Part shown: in pieces, positions 11,845-22,322 of the stretch
Numbering within the stretch: the stretch's first letter is position 1
Layout of the letters: each line of letters begins with the position of its first letter
Assembly (NCBI GenBank): GCA_963932465.1
Contig: OZ010788.1
Span: forward strand, 196,046,559 to 196,110,558
Direction of reading: 5' to 3'
Length of the DNA stretch: 64,000 nucleotides
DNA from: Maratus speciosus
Lineage: Eukaryota > Arthropoda > Arachnida > Araneae > Salticidae
Notes under the pieces: model-generated
Told to the model about the DNA's origin: nothing
Databases searched by the model: none
What the model saw: only the letters and a program-made list of their open reading frames with translations
Translations under genes and position numbers: made by a program

Positions 11845-11892
11845 AGAAATAGTGGTAGGAAAAAAGCGTAAAAGTTGGGAACTATGCAAATG

Positions 11893-12207
11893 TTAACCTG
11901 TATTAGAATAATTTAAAGTGAAATCTGAACAATCCATGAAAGGAAAGTGTAAGCCAAACAAAACATTTTAAAACATTTTACATTTTTATAAGTTTGACCG
12001 ATGTCACATTTTCAACATCCTTTTGTCGTCTTAAAGAGTGTTAGGAATTGGGTGGGGGAGAAAGGCTATTCGGAAATCTAATCTTATGCTCTGGCCATTA
12101 CAGTTATTGCTTGATTTTTTTTTATTTTTACGGCCTCTTTATAACAGAACGATTATATCCTTTTTTTACCGCGTACAAAATCATAGACCCATAACGGGAT
12201 ACTTTGC
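11893..12207. other. spacer, nothing recognised
   Basis: AT-rich DNA with one modestly G-rich patch at about 12050 (GGGTGGGGGAGAAAGG). No gene or repeat was recognised. Confidence 0.55.
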
Positions 12208-12211
12208 TTAA

Positions 12212-12955
12212 GGAGTCTCAGGACTCAAACAGTTCAAAAAAATGAAAAAAAAAATACCATTTTCAACATTTAATATCTTAAAATGTATATGATTTAAAAA
12301 TACATTTTTTATTGCTATGAAAGATATAAGCGTGTTCTAACATTTCCCGTATTTAAAAAATAGCAAGATGCAGAATTATTATTTACAGGGGGCTCCAAAC
12401 TTTCAAACATTTGTCGAGAAGAAAATTGGCACAACAGCTTACGCGCAAGATTACAAAATAAATTTTGCAACTAGAATTAAATTTTTTGTGCCTAATTATA
12501 CTTCAAATTGTAATAATTACCCTGAACCTATATATATATTTGTTATTAAAGCATTCTTATATTTTTAATACAAAGTTGTATGTAGCTAATATACAATTTT
12601 AAAAATTTCAACAGTATAATAATCTAAAAAATATACTTTTTTAAACAATGAAAACGAAATTTTAGGTTCAGTTTATGCATATTAACATGAAATATATGTT
12701 TTGAAAATTTCATGAAAAAATATTCGGAAGTTTTTGAGATATCCTGCGCGTTATACCCAAAAACTTCATTTGGAGAAAAATGACTTCAAAGTTTCGGAAA
12801 CACAGCTTTAGCTATTGATGGGGTATAATTCTAATAGCCAAAACTTGTGTTCTAATGGGAATTTCAAGGGGAAAATTATACCAAAATGTTCAGAAAATAT
12901 AGAAGTTTAACATCTAAAAAATTAAAATTTTGAAGCTTTAAGAGTCCTAGACCCC
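12212..12955. mobile_element. TTAA-flanked element with GGAGTCTCAGGACTC-type ends
   Basis: TTAA at 12208-12211 followed by GGAGTCTCAGGACTC; at the other side GAGTCCTAGACCCC followed by TTAA at 12956-12959. The imperfect ~15-bp inverted ends plus TTAA duplication suggest a piggyBac-type non-autonomous element of 744 bp. A 66-codon frame at 12368-12568 lies inside (begins MQNYYLQGAPNFQTF), but it has no recognisable domain and I do not call it a gene. Confidence 0.7.
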
Positions 12956-12959
12956 TTAA

Positions 12960-14087
12960 GAACTGCAATATTTTTGTCTTTCGCTTACACCTACAACGAT
13001 CCATAAGTCACAAGTGTTGACCATTCTAAAATATCTGCGTTCACTAATTCTACATAAATGTTAGCGAAAGTATAGTAATTTAGAATAATTGTATGCTGCT
13101 TTCAGCCGGGTAAAGAAATTTAAGAATTGAATTATTGAAACTATCTTTACTGTAGATAGACTACATTGGATAGGGTATGGGATCGTCTGGTATCATTGTA
13201 TCATTTTTTAAAGAAAAATTAAAAAACTACCCGAAATGTAAAATTTCTAATTAAATTTCACATTAACAAGTTCAGTAAATGAACTTGTTTTTCAATAAAA
13301 GTTTTCGACTATTCACAATCACTTTCTGTTTTTTTCCTTATTAATGAGAAACGATAGCATTGTATTTCCGTAATATCGTTAAATAAATAATACTTATTTA
13401 CTGTCCATAAATAAATTATTTTACCGTAGTATCGTTATATTGTCCTTTTTAATACTTTTTATATATTATACAATTAGTGTCTTTTTAATAATTTTAATTG
13501 GGTATTGATAATTAATCATTGTTCTGTGGAATACTTTAAATTTTTCACGAATGCCATACTGATCACATCAATCCTAGTCTTTTGGTCGATTCTGTTCCAC
13601 GTTTTCTCTATCAATTTTTGTCAGAAACTCGCCAATCGTAAATAAAAAACGTTTCATCCAATCAATTAGTGAACTGATCTTGTTGAGAGTAGTATTTGAA
13701 GAATCGGGATTACTTCAAATGTTTGCCGACACCAGATAAAGAAGAAAAAACACAGATGGAATCCTGTATTTACATTTTCCTTGTCCAATATTTGTAAGTA
13801 CAAATAGATTCGAGAGAAAAGGAATCTTGTAAATGCGTGCGATTTTTTGGTAACTTTTCTTATTCGAAAAAATACCTTTTGAATTATTTCTTTTTAAAAT
13901 ATAATGTATATTTAATTAGAACTGAATTTTGAGGAAAAGCTCTTGAATTGAAAAGGTTTGCGCTCTAGAAAAAGGAAATAGAAAAACGCTATTTTATTTT
14001 TTATTCATGTATATATTTCATGTGTACATCACTGATAATTTTTTTTACGTTAATTTAACTTTCTGTAACAGAATATATATATATATA
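12960..14087. other. AT-rich spacer with one short hairpin
   Basis: ACAAGTTCA-GTAAA-TGAACTTGT near 13263-13285 is a perfect 9-bp hairpin. A (TA)n run precedes the next element at 14072-14088. No gene was recognised. Confidence 0.6.
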
Positions 14088-14089
14088 TA

Positions 14090-16294
14090 CAGGGTGTCCG
14101 GTCTCAACGGTGTCCAATGGCTAATTCCTAAACCGTTAATCATAGACATATATTTCCAATTAGAAAAATGTTTTAAATGAGGTAAAGAAGTATTTTTAAA
14201 GCGATTTAGGTCAAAAAAAGCATTTATTTAAAAATTACGAAATTTAAATTTTTATACGGTCCCCCGGTCCTATAAGTGGTATTTAGTAAACTTTTCCTAT
14301 TTCTCTAACAAGTACGGCAAAAAAAGCCCCATTCATCTAACACTAAAATTGACCGAGTTATGACATTTTCAATTTTATGACTTAAACCATTTTTCTGTAA
14401 CCGAAAACAGATGAATTGGACCAAGCTTTCAGGGGTCGTACACGAAGTGCTTAAAGTATTATAAAGGGCGTCCACTCCAAAAGATATTCAATGGCTAATT
14501 CCTAAACCGTTAGTCAAAGACATATAGTTCCAATTACAAAAAGGTTTTAAATAATGTAAAGAAGTATTTTTAAAGCGATTTAACTGAAGGTGCTGCCCCC
14601 TATAAATATTACGGTAGTGTTAATTTTTAATAATTAACTTTCAGATTGGTTAAAATAATTGAAGAAGTGAGTTTCAATACTCGCCTTATCGAGAAAATCA
14701 AATTTTGGGATATCGCATAAAACCTTTAAATGCGCCCATTGGTATTCATTGAAAATTTGGAGATTGTAGTGTTTGATTGCTACAGTTATACCAATAGAAT
14801 AGATTGATAGAGAAACACGATTTTTTAAATTTCGGATAAGGCGAGTTTCGAAACTGATATCCTCTATTGAAATTTGACATTTTTTTTTTGTTTTGTTTTA
14901 TTGGTAAGGAAATGAGTGTGTTTCTTTTGATGATTTTATTTAAAAAAAGTTGTATTACTTTGATAAGCTTTTAACTTACGACGTTCGTATGTATGTCTTC
15001 CTAATTCAAAATTTGTATTCCAATTTTAACTCTCTTCCAAATATCCGATCAAGATTAAATTTTGCATAATTATGTAAATCCAATGACAATGTAATATTAA
15101 TATGATTTTAGGTACGTACCATTTATATTTATTTTACAGGACAACTCCAAAAATTTTGTATACATTATTGCCTAGTACAAACAAAAATTTTAAAATAAAA
15201 ATCAGTAACATTTATGTAAGGCATAGAGATTCACAATGTAATTTTTTCAAATGAAAGTGCGTTGCGTTTATATTTTTTATAGAGTGCCGCACAAAAGAAG
15301 TCAGATACATTACGATGTATGAGCAGGGAATGTTTATTATACATTTTGATGATATTATGCTGTTTTCAAATTCAACTTTTTAGTTCTTTATAAAACCTTG
15401 TTTGAAAAAAATATTTTAGAGACCAAAATCAAAGCAGTAGTTTTGGAAATAATATTATCGGATATGGAGGTCGTATTAAGTGGCCTGCCAGGTTGCCGGA
15501 TTTGAATCTTTTAGATTTTTTTCTTTGGAGTTTTCTGAAAAATAAGGTATATGAAAGAGAATCCACTAGTTGAGCAGATTTGTGGAATCGTATTGCAATG
15601 GCGTGCAGATCTGTAACACCTACAATGTTGAAAGAAGTAGAAGAAGAATTTATTTCACATGTACATTTCTGCATTGTAGCCAAAGGGGCGTCACTTCGAG
15701 CACGTTTTAAGATAACCTTAATTTTTATTAATTAAGTTTTAGATTAGGTAATCTAACTATGTATCATTTTCTAAAGAGTTGTGACTGTTGCTTTTATAAT
15801 CATTTAACAAAATTTTTTATTTATTTTTTACTTATATTTTTAGTACAAGTTGTATATTTTGTTTAATATGTCAGAATGAACAAAAATCTCAAAATATATT
15901 TGTAATGTTAATTTACTCTCAATGTTTAATGTTAAATTTATATCTGACGATTATTTTTATTTCTAGTAAATTTGTGACTGACCCCTATTTTGCAGCAAAA
16001 AAGATACTCCAACTTTAAACATCTGTTACTCGGTTTGTTTTAATCGCAGAGGAATGGGACTTTTTGTGTCTTACTTGTCAGTGCAATAGGATACTTTTAC
16101 TAAATATCACTTATAGGACCTGGGGACCGTATAAAAATTTAAATTTCGTAATTTTTTAATAAATATTTTTCTTGGCCGAAATCGCTTTAAAAATACTTCT
16201 TTACCTCATTTAAAACATTTTTGCAATTTGAACTATATGTCTATGACTAACGGTTTAGGAATTAGCCATTGGACACCGTTGAGACCACACCCTG
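14090..16294 (+). mobile_element. Tc1/mariner-superfamily element, CAGGGTGTCC ends with long inverted repeats
   Basis: Starts CAGGGTGTCCGGTCTCAACG and ends in the near-complement, GAGACCACACCCTG. TA lies on each side (14088-14089, 16295-16296) within a TA microsatellite. The inverted ends extend over about 250 bp, including TCCAATGGCTAATTCC, CTAAACCGTTA, AAAGAAGTATTTTTAAAGCG and CTATAAGTGGTATTTAGTAA. A third copy of the TCAATGGCTAATTCCTAAAC block lies inside at 14488 in direct orientation. A smaller inverted pair, CTCGCCTTATC/GATAAGGCGAG, lies at about 14683 and 14836. A transposase remnant sits near the right end; the rest of the gene is gone. Confidence 0.88.
15465..15710 (+). pseudogene. 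C-terminal fragment of a DDE transposase
   Basis: The plus-strand reading gives KWPARLPDLNLLDFFLWSFL, then KNKVYERE, a stop, then ADLWNRIAMACRSVTP, MLKEVEEEFISHVHFC and a final GASLRARF. This matches the end of arthropod IS630/Tc1/mariner-superfamily transposases, where the motif is PDLTPLDFFLWG followed by KVY and a helical tail. PDLNLLD holds the third catalytic acidic position. The N-terminal half was not found. The minus-strand frame at 15429-15683 is a shadow of this relic. Confidence 0.8.
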
Positions 16295-16355
16295 TATATA
16301 TATATAATTGAAAGGCCCAAATAAGCCTAGTATTTTTAAGGAATTATTTAAATGT

Positions 16356-17627
16356 AGGGTAAAATCGGACACATGTCGATAGTTCACATAGATAGCTTTT
16401 TCTCATAATTGGGTTAATTTCTATGCACAAAAATTACACAATATAGTAAACAGAACTTTTTCTTGCACGTAGTAATTTTTAAAACCACCTTTATATTACT
16501 ACTTACTTTTTTAATGCTTTATAAATTCAAAAAATCGTTCACATGTGAACCACTGGTGGGGTAGTTGTGAACACACGTTGGGCACATATGAACACAGGGG
16601 AAAAATATCCTTCGACATGCTTTTTATTCTCTTATTCATTTGTCATCATAATCATTACTTATATTATCTTTTAAATTCAGTACAAAGAATATATATGTGT
16701 ATGTATTTCTTTAGTACCTGGGTGATTTGTTTAAGCAAAAGATTATAAAACAAAAGTTGTAAATACAAAGCTGTTCTCACCCCATGTCCAAAAATCATAT
16801 CAGTTAACAAATTGAAAATTTCACTTTTTCAAAATGTTACTGATATCTATACCCATTAAAAACATCATATTCATAGCTGTTGTTTTAGAGATGGAAGTAA
16901 GCTATCAGTACAAGTTTTGAACAAAATTAAATAAAAAAAATTGCAAAGTTGTTTAACGTAATATTTTTCATATTTACCATGCATAGAAAATTTTGTTGTA
17001 AACCGTTTAGTAAAAAAATATATAACACTTGTTGCATTTTAGAAAGCATTACATTTATTTAAACTACAATTGAATGTAAACGAGCTTGTGTTCCAGACAA
17101 ATGTGGTTGTAGAAGTTTCAACACAACATCACTTTTTAATATGACGGAAATATCTTCTATTTCAGGAAAATTAGAGTTATTGAAGCTTACATTCTTTCTC
17201 ATGAATTTAACTGAAAGAAACAGAATCACACAGTGATTATTAAGGCACTTATGAACTGTTCATATTTGACCCAGCTAGTCTGTTCACAAGTGCCGTACAT
17301 GACTGTTAGAGTTAAGTTGGTAAATAATTAACTTTTTCAATTTAGAAGAAAAAAAACTTCATCAGAAATATTTATTATCATTTATAGTGTATGTTTTAAC
17401 GCATTAAAATTCAAATAAATTTAATTAACACTTATGAAAGTTGGAACTGATATTTTACTTTCGAGATCTACAAATTGTGTTTTGGCTACTGAAGACAAAC
17501 AAGATGGCAAAGAACTTCAAAAATTTATCATTATATGTCTACAGGTGTTGCCATCTTTTGTAATTTTTTGCAAAAAAAAAATTAACTGTTGAAAAATTGT
17601 GATGTTCACATGTGCCCTACTCTCCCT
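16356..17627. mobile_element. TIR element with AGGGAGAGTAGGGCACATGTG-type ends (tentative)
   Basis: The right end, read inward on the minus strand, is AGGGAGAGTAGGGCACATGT. The left end is the diverged AGGGTAAAATCGGACACATG. The motif GTTCACATGTG(AAC) and variants recur inside (16538, 16574, 16588, 17258, 17279). The ends resemble those of the element at 30705-32343, so both may be one superfamily. No target duplication was found. The frame at 16545-16748 is not convincing. Confidence 0.45.
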
Positions 17628-17628
17628 T

Positions 17629-18100
17629 ATATCAATAATAACATAAAAACAAACACAAACGTATAAACAAATATTTATGCAGAAATTTTAATATCCTATA
17701 GAATCCAACCTCGTTCTTTGATACAGTTTTATAAGTCCTATAACATATACCGAGTGTATCGCAATTGATGGTCAGAACTGTAAGTAGATAATAGATGCCA
17801 AGACAAACAATTCATATAAGAGATAAAGGTCTCAATCCACTGCCTCGATCAAAAATACAGTGTGCCTTATACTACAACGAATCTAGATTTTCGTTTATAA
17901 AATTGTAACCATAATGAAGATATTTTAACGAAATTTTTAACAGAATAACTTTGCTTTCGGTAAAAAGTCAGGACATCAATGGAACTGCACTGTAATTCGG
18001 GTAATAATACCAATATGCATGAGTCTGCTAGCTTCAAAATTTTGAAGCGTCTATCTGTGTTGTTTGAACGTGAATGATAGCCACTCCGGCACTTCTTTTT
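17629..18100. other. spacer, nothing recognised
   Basis: No gene or repeat was seen between the TIR element and the array-bearing element. Confidence 0.55.
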
Positions 18101-18101
18101 T

Positions 18102-19830
18102 ACTTTCTTCTATCTTCAATAGAAGAAAGTATTGTAATCGAAATTTTTTTTACTTTCTTCTATCTTCAATAGAAGAAAGTATTGTAATCGAAATTTTTTT
18201 CGACTTCCGGTTTTCGACGGATTTACATGTTTTAGGGGTCAGAGATTCCAAAAAACATGTTTACAGAAAATGTCTGTCTGTCTGTGTGTCCGTCTGTCCG
18301 TCTGTCCGTCTGTCTGTCGCCATTGTACCATCAAAAAGTGTATGAAGTTATGCATAGAATTAAACCAAAATTTTAATTTAAGTTTTTGGCTATGGCAAGC
18401 AGGTCCTCCTGGAATTTGGAAAAAATTCGCCGGTAGGGGGCGCTGATATAGCAAGTTTTGGGCGATTTTGAATATTGTACCATCCAAAAGTGTATGGAGT
18501 TATGCATGGAATTGAACCAAATTTTTATTTTAAGTTTTTGGATATGGCAAGCAGGTCCTCCCTGAATTTGGAAAAAAGTCGCCGGTAGGGGGCGCTGTAA
18601 ATGCGATTTTTGTGCGATTTTTAATATTGTACCATTCAAAAGTCTATGAAGTTATGCATAGAATTGAACCAAATTTTTATTTTAAGTTTTTGGCTATGGC
18701 AAGCTGGTCCTCCCTGAATTTGGAAAAAATGCATCGTAGGGGGCGCTGTAATAGCGATTTTTGTGCGATTTTGAATGTTGTACCGTCCAAAAGTGTATGA
18801 AGTTATGCATAGAATTAAACCAAATTTTTATTTTAAGTTTTTGGATATGGCAAGCAGGTCCTCCCTGAATTTGTAAAAAAATCGCCGTTAGAGGCGCTGT
18901 AATAGCGACTTTTGTGCGATTTTGAATATTATACCGTCGAAAAGTGTATGAAGTTATGCATGGAATTGAACCAAAAAATTTTTTTAAGTTCTTGGCTATG
19001 GAAAGGAGGTCCTCCCTTAATTTGTAAAAAAATAGCCCGTAGAGGGCGCTGTAATAGCGATTTTTGTGCCATTTTTGCGCCATTTTGAATATTGTACCGT
19101 CGAAAAGTGTATGAAGTTATGCATAGAATTGAACCAAATTTTATGTGTTTGTTTTTGGTTATGTCACGAAGGTCCTCCCTGAATTTGGAAAAATTCTGCC
19201 GATAGGGGGCACTATAATTGCGATGTCTGTACCATTTTCATTATTGTACCATCGAAAAGTGTATGAAGTTATCCATATAATTGAACCAAATTTTTTGTGC
19301 ATGTTTCTGGCTATGGCAAACAAGTCCTCCCTGAACTTGAAAAAATTCCGCCAGAAGGGGGCGCTATAATTCCGATCTCTGTGCCATTTTCATTATTTTA
19401 CCATCGAACAACGTATAAAATTATGCATACAATTGAACCAAAATTTTTGTGCTTGTTTTTGGCTTTGGCCAACAGGTCCTCCTTGAATTTGGAAATATTG
19501 CGCGGTAAAGGGTCTCTGTGCTAGCGATTTTTGTATACTTTTCTTGATTTTTCGTAGTTCTATTGTGCATCGGCGGCTCATGCAGCGGCGGGAACTCACT
19601 ACCTGCTAAGCCGGTTATTCGCAAACAGCTGATAATAACAAAATAAGGAAAAATTAATAATTTTAACAAATATCATGATATAGATTAACTCGTTTTTAGT
19701 TCGTTTAATTGGCTTGAGCAGAAATTTAAGATGAAAATCAAAGTTGGTATAGTATTGAACTAATAATATTGAAGTATTAACATGTGTAACTAGGTTTTGA
19801 AATATTAAGATGTATAAGATAGAAGAAAGT
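18102..19830. mobile_element. element with ACTTTCTTCTATC ends carrying a tandem array
   Basis: The left border is ACTTTCTTCTATCTT, present in a perfect 50-bp tandem duplication (18101-18150 and 18151-18200), each unit itself palindromic (TTTCTTCTAT..ATAGAAGAAA). The right border AAGATAGAAGAAAGT (19816-19830) is the inverted match. Inside come GACTTCCGGTTTTCGACGG, ACATGTTTTAGG, a (TCTG/TCCG)n microsatellite at 18269-18318, and then eight 152-bp tandem units. A shorter relative lies at 46581-46912. No coding gene; the many frames here are echoes of the array. Confidence 0.6.
18323..19540 (+). repeat. 152-bp tandem array, about 8 units
   Basis: Units start at about 18323, 18477, 18629, 18780, 18931, 19094, 19246 and 19398, each with TTGTACC(A/G)TC followed by AAAAGTGTATGAAGTTATGC, then TTTTTGGCTATGGCAAGCAG, GTCCTCCCTGAATTTGG and GGGGGCGCTGTAATAGCGAT. 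Units differ by substitutions and small indels, so the array is old. No frame stays open through it. Overlapping minus-strand frames (18239-19083) are by-products. Confidence 0.92.
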
Positions 19831-20022
19831 TTTGGGATTGGCACATCCAACTAGTTAATAGAGGTTTTGGAGAGATAGAGAAAATAGCTTTGTCAAAGAG
19901 AATGAAAATTTTAAAAGTACTTTATGGCAACCTATTCCCTGCTTAATACATATGTGCAATTTTTTTCAATATTTACACTATTTATTTAAACTTATATACA
20001 AACAGAAACAATTTATCTAATA

Positions 20023-20037
20023 TATACAAGCAAAAAT
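20023..20037 (+). repeat. SINE target-site duplication, left
   Basis: TATACAAGCAAAAAT, identical to 20324-20338, brackets the SINE. Confidence 0.88.
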
Positions 20038-20323
20038 GAAAGCCCAGTGGTGTAGTGGTCAGAACATCTGACTGATCGCAGGTCGAGAATTCGACTTCCG
20101 ACTGGGCAAGGTTCACGCAGCCTTTCATCCCTTCGGGGTCGATAAAATGAGTACCAAGCTAGCTTGGGAACTGAACACCGAGGGTATCGCGTTAGGCTGA
20201 CCTCCTGGCCGGGACGCATGCTGCATAGCACCTCGGGGCCCAGGGTCAAGAAAACAAGGATGGCCTCTGTCGGCCCTGATACTTCTTGGATTGTATTATC
20301 CACAGAGTTTAGTTTCGTTTTAG
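20038..20323 (+). mobile_element. tRNA-derived SINE with intact target duplication
   Basis: A 286-bp retroposon with a tRNA-like head (20042-20107), then a body with CAGCCTTTCATCCCTTCGG, GGTCGATAAAATGAGTACCA and AAGAAAACAAGGATGGCCTC, ending TTTAGTTTCGTTTTAG. A perfect 15-bp duplication flanks it, the mark of LINE-driven target-primed insertion. The body block TTTCGGGGTCGATAAA..GAGTACCA is reminiscent of SINE bodies described in molluscs and other invertebrates; that is from memory. It is not protein-coding; the minus-strand frame at 20013-20330 simply reads through it. Confidence 0.9.
20042..20107 (+). promoter_or_regulatory. tRNA-like head with internal Pol III promoter
   Basis: Acceptor halves GCCCAGT and ACTGGGC pair perfectly. 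The A-box-like TGGTGTAGTGG and the B-box-like AATTCGACTTCC fit the expected positions. The variable/T-arm region is not canonical, so this is a SINE promoter and not a tRNA gene. Confidence 0.8.
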
Positions 20324-20338
20324 TATACAAGCAAAAAT
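20324..20338 (+). repeat. SINE target-site duplication, right
   Basis: TATACAAGCAAAAAT, the exact copy of 20023-20037. Confidence 0.88.
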
Positions 20339-20366
20339 AATCAAAAGTAATTTATTAATATCTGTA

Positions 20367-20756
20367 CACTGTAAAAATAAAAAAAAAAATCTGTAGTTCT
20401 ACAGATGTAAAGTTACATGCTCACTAAACTTTTTTCTGTAACTGTACAAAAAAAGCTGCAAATCTATAAAACTAGTTTTTGTAAAGCTACAGAAATCTGT
20501 AACTTTACAAATGAATCTGCTAAAATTTCAGTAATCTTACTAAAATTTTATCTGTAACTCTGGTTGTAGTTACATGAAAAGTTCTAGGCATCCCAGTTTC
20601 CTAAACAATTCTTAGTAACCTTACAGATTTTTTGATTTTCGGTGCAAAACTGTGTCTGTTACATGAATTTTTGTTGTTTCCGTTACAGAAAATGTTCTAG
20701 GAATCCCAGTTTCCAAGAAACACTTAAGTAACTTTACAGATTTTTTTTTTACAGTG
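20367..20756. mobile_element. MITE with CACTGTAAAAA ends, TA duplication
   Basis: Left end CACTGTAAAAATAAA, right end TTTTTTTACAGTG, with TA at 20365-20366 and 20757-20758. The interior is rich in short related blocks: TCTGTAACTTTACA, TTTCTGTAACTGTAC, TCCCAGTTTCC (twice), AGTAACTTTACAGATTT. It shares termini with the MITEs at 1724 and 2976 but not the body, so it is a separate subfamily probably moved by the same transposase type. Confidence 0.82.
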
Positions 20757-20764
20757 TAGTGCGA

Positions 20765-21174
20765 GCGGTTGTTTCACAAACTACCACCTCATCGAGTTCG
20801 CGGTTGAAATTCCAGGTTTAGATAGAACTCGATTAAATCATTAAAATGGAACAGGTCTGCCAAGTCATATCCTAATGGAAACCACCAATGTTAGTGGTTG
20901 GTTAGTAGGTCCCCATTGAGTTTTTCAATGAAATTCCTGCATCAGATAACATATTAGAATGGAAAATGTTTTGTCAGTAAAACGACATAACGATGCAGAA
21001 ATTTCATTAGAAAACTCAATGGCGATCTACCAATCAACCACTAAAATTGGGTCTGTAGGTAGTTTCCACCAAGATATGACTTGGCTGATCAATTCCATTT
21101 TAATATGCTAATCCAGTTCTATCTAATCTTGGAATTGCCGTGAACTCGATGAGGTGATGCTTTTTTGCAACCGC
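20765..21174. repeat. 410-bp imperfect palindrome
   Basis: Arms of about 170-180 bp pair GCGGTTG..ACCACCTCATCGAGTTC with GAACTCGATGAGGTG..CAACCGC, AAGTCATATC with GATATGACTT, and TTGAGTTTTTCAATGAAATT with AATTTCATTAGAAAACTCAA. The loop is about 20945-20990. It abuts the MITE that ends at 20756. No target duplication or coding frame was seen; probably a foldback MITE. Confidence 0.82.
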
Positions 21175-21209
21175 CGACGTCCGGTCTAATAGAATGTGTC
21201 GTAAATGTT

Positions 21210-21675
21210 AAACGTGGCAAATGAGATGCGTTCGTACTATAACTAGTTTTATAAATATTCAGATCTTGGTGCAATAGCTGTTGAACTCTTATGCAATAAT
21301 GACTGAATACAAAATTTATTACGATCATATATATTAAATTCAGTTATACAAAAATAATATGACTCCATCTTAAATAGGGCGTAACTACCATTACAACCTA
21401 AAATCATTACCTATCATAGGATATAATTTAATTAATTACGTATGATAGGATTTAATAGAATAATTAAAACTTTTATTAATATTTCTTTAAGTTTTGGTTC
21501 GAATTTCATAAAATTTGAGATGACTCTGCAAAATTCTGCAACGATTATATATATTAAATTTCAAACCATTCGGTTGGATAGTTTCTGCGCTGTTATGTGC
21601 GGATAGACAGGCTGGCGGACCAGACGACGAATACAGGTGCTAAGTATTTACATAATTGTGAACGCACCTAAAAAA
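21210..21675. repeat. 470-bp dispersed family, copy 1
   Basis: Begins AAACGTGGCAAATGAGATGC, then GTTCGTACTATAACTAGTTT. It ends with a GACAG..GGACCAGACGACGA microsatellite-like patch and GAACGCACCTAAAAA. Two other copies, at 28095-28512 and 44141-44620, share both edges. The near-terminal AGGTGCGTTCGTA and TACGAACGCACCT are inverted repeats of each other (best seen in the second copy). The minus strand has a short open frame containing LNIYKTSYSTNASHLPRL that is shared among copies, but I know no such protein. Confidence 0.82.
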
Positions 21676-22200
21676 ACGCACGATATTGCTTCAGTTTTAT
21701 TTTCGAGGCTATTTATATCACTCGGTAATATATGTCACTTTCTTAAATTCAAAACGTGCCAATGCCGTTTTAAAAAACACCAAAAGTTTAATTTTAAAAA
21801 AAGACATCTCTAGCCATTTCTTATGATTTCATCACGTTTTACAGGAAGCACTGTAAGTCTATTGAAGATCTCGCTAAAATATCTTCATTGTTACTTTACA
21901 AACAAACAGTATAAGGGGGAAATTGTAATCATTTCTTGATTAGAGTGTGTGTATGCGTGTGAACATTCTAACTCCGAAATAATACTTCCGAGTGAGCTCT
22001 TATTTTGAGAAAATGTTATAAACACTGTAACTGCATATATTTTCATACTAATCGGATTAGGTATTTAATCCATTTTTTTAAACCATTTTCAAATAATTTT
22101 GCGAAAGTTCACCTATAGCTATAGCACTTACTATAAGGAAGACCACCAGGAAAATGTGGCAGAGTATAAGTGATAAATATTGCATATTACTATATAAAAC
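21676..22200. other. spacer, nothing recognised
   Basis: AT-rich DNA without gene or repeat that I recognise. Confidence 0.55.
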
Positions 22201-22201
22201 A

Positions 22202-22266
22202 TTAGTAGCGCAGAGGTAACATATAGAGTTTCAAAACAGCAGGTCCAGCGTTCGAATCCATCCGAT
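22202..22266 (+). repeat. tRNA-like sequence (degenerate SINE head or tRNA relic)
   Basis: TAGTAGCGCAGAGGTAACAT resembles an A box and GCGTTCGAATCCATCC a B box, with about tRNA spacing. Acceptor halves do not pair well and no anticodon stem is clear, so a functional tRNA is unlikely. Confidence 0.42.
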
Positions 22267-22322
22267 TACACTGTGTCACAAATTTATGCAGATTTCTTTA
22301 ACTTTTTTTAGAACAGTATTAA

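Larger units (their letters stand above)
10274..11892. repeat. 1.6-kb inverted repeat (large foldback element)
   Basis: Two arms of roughly 765 and 800 bp face each other around a spacer of about 50 bp at 11040-11089. Paired landmarks: CAACTTTTATTCTTTTTTCC (left) with GGAAAAAAGCGTAAAAGTTG (right); GGGGACCATCAACAAATTGA with CAATTTGTTGACGGTCCCC; TTCATTTTTATGAGGATAGC with TATCCTCATAAAAATGAACA; GATGAGGGGCTGTATCC with GGATACAACCCCTCATC. The arms are diverged, so this is not a fresh duplication. No transposase was seen; the small frames at 10372-10566 and 10689-10892 are chance. It could be an FB-like transposon, a large MITE or an old inverted duplication. Confidence 0.88.

Noticed and set aside
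12368..12568. 66-codon frame inside the TTAA element as a transposase fragment
   Set aside because: No resemblance to piggyBac catalytic or zinc-finger motifs; AT-rich chance frame.
18239..19083. Long minus-strand frames of up to 129 codons over the 152-bp array
   Set aside because: They are by-products of the tandem repeat, with no domain and no conserved frame from unit to unit.
18323..19540. CRISPR-like array
   Set aside because: Repeats are contiguous ~152-bp units without unique spacers, in a eukaryotic transposon-rich context.
20013..20330. 105-codon minus-strand frame as a gene
   Set aside because: It lies almost exactly on the SINE and its target duplications and reads the tRNA-like head antisense.
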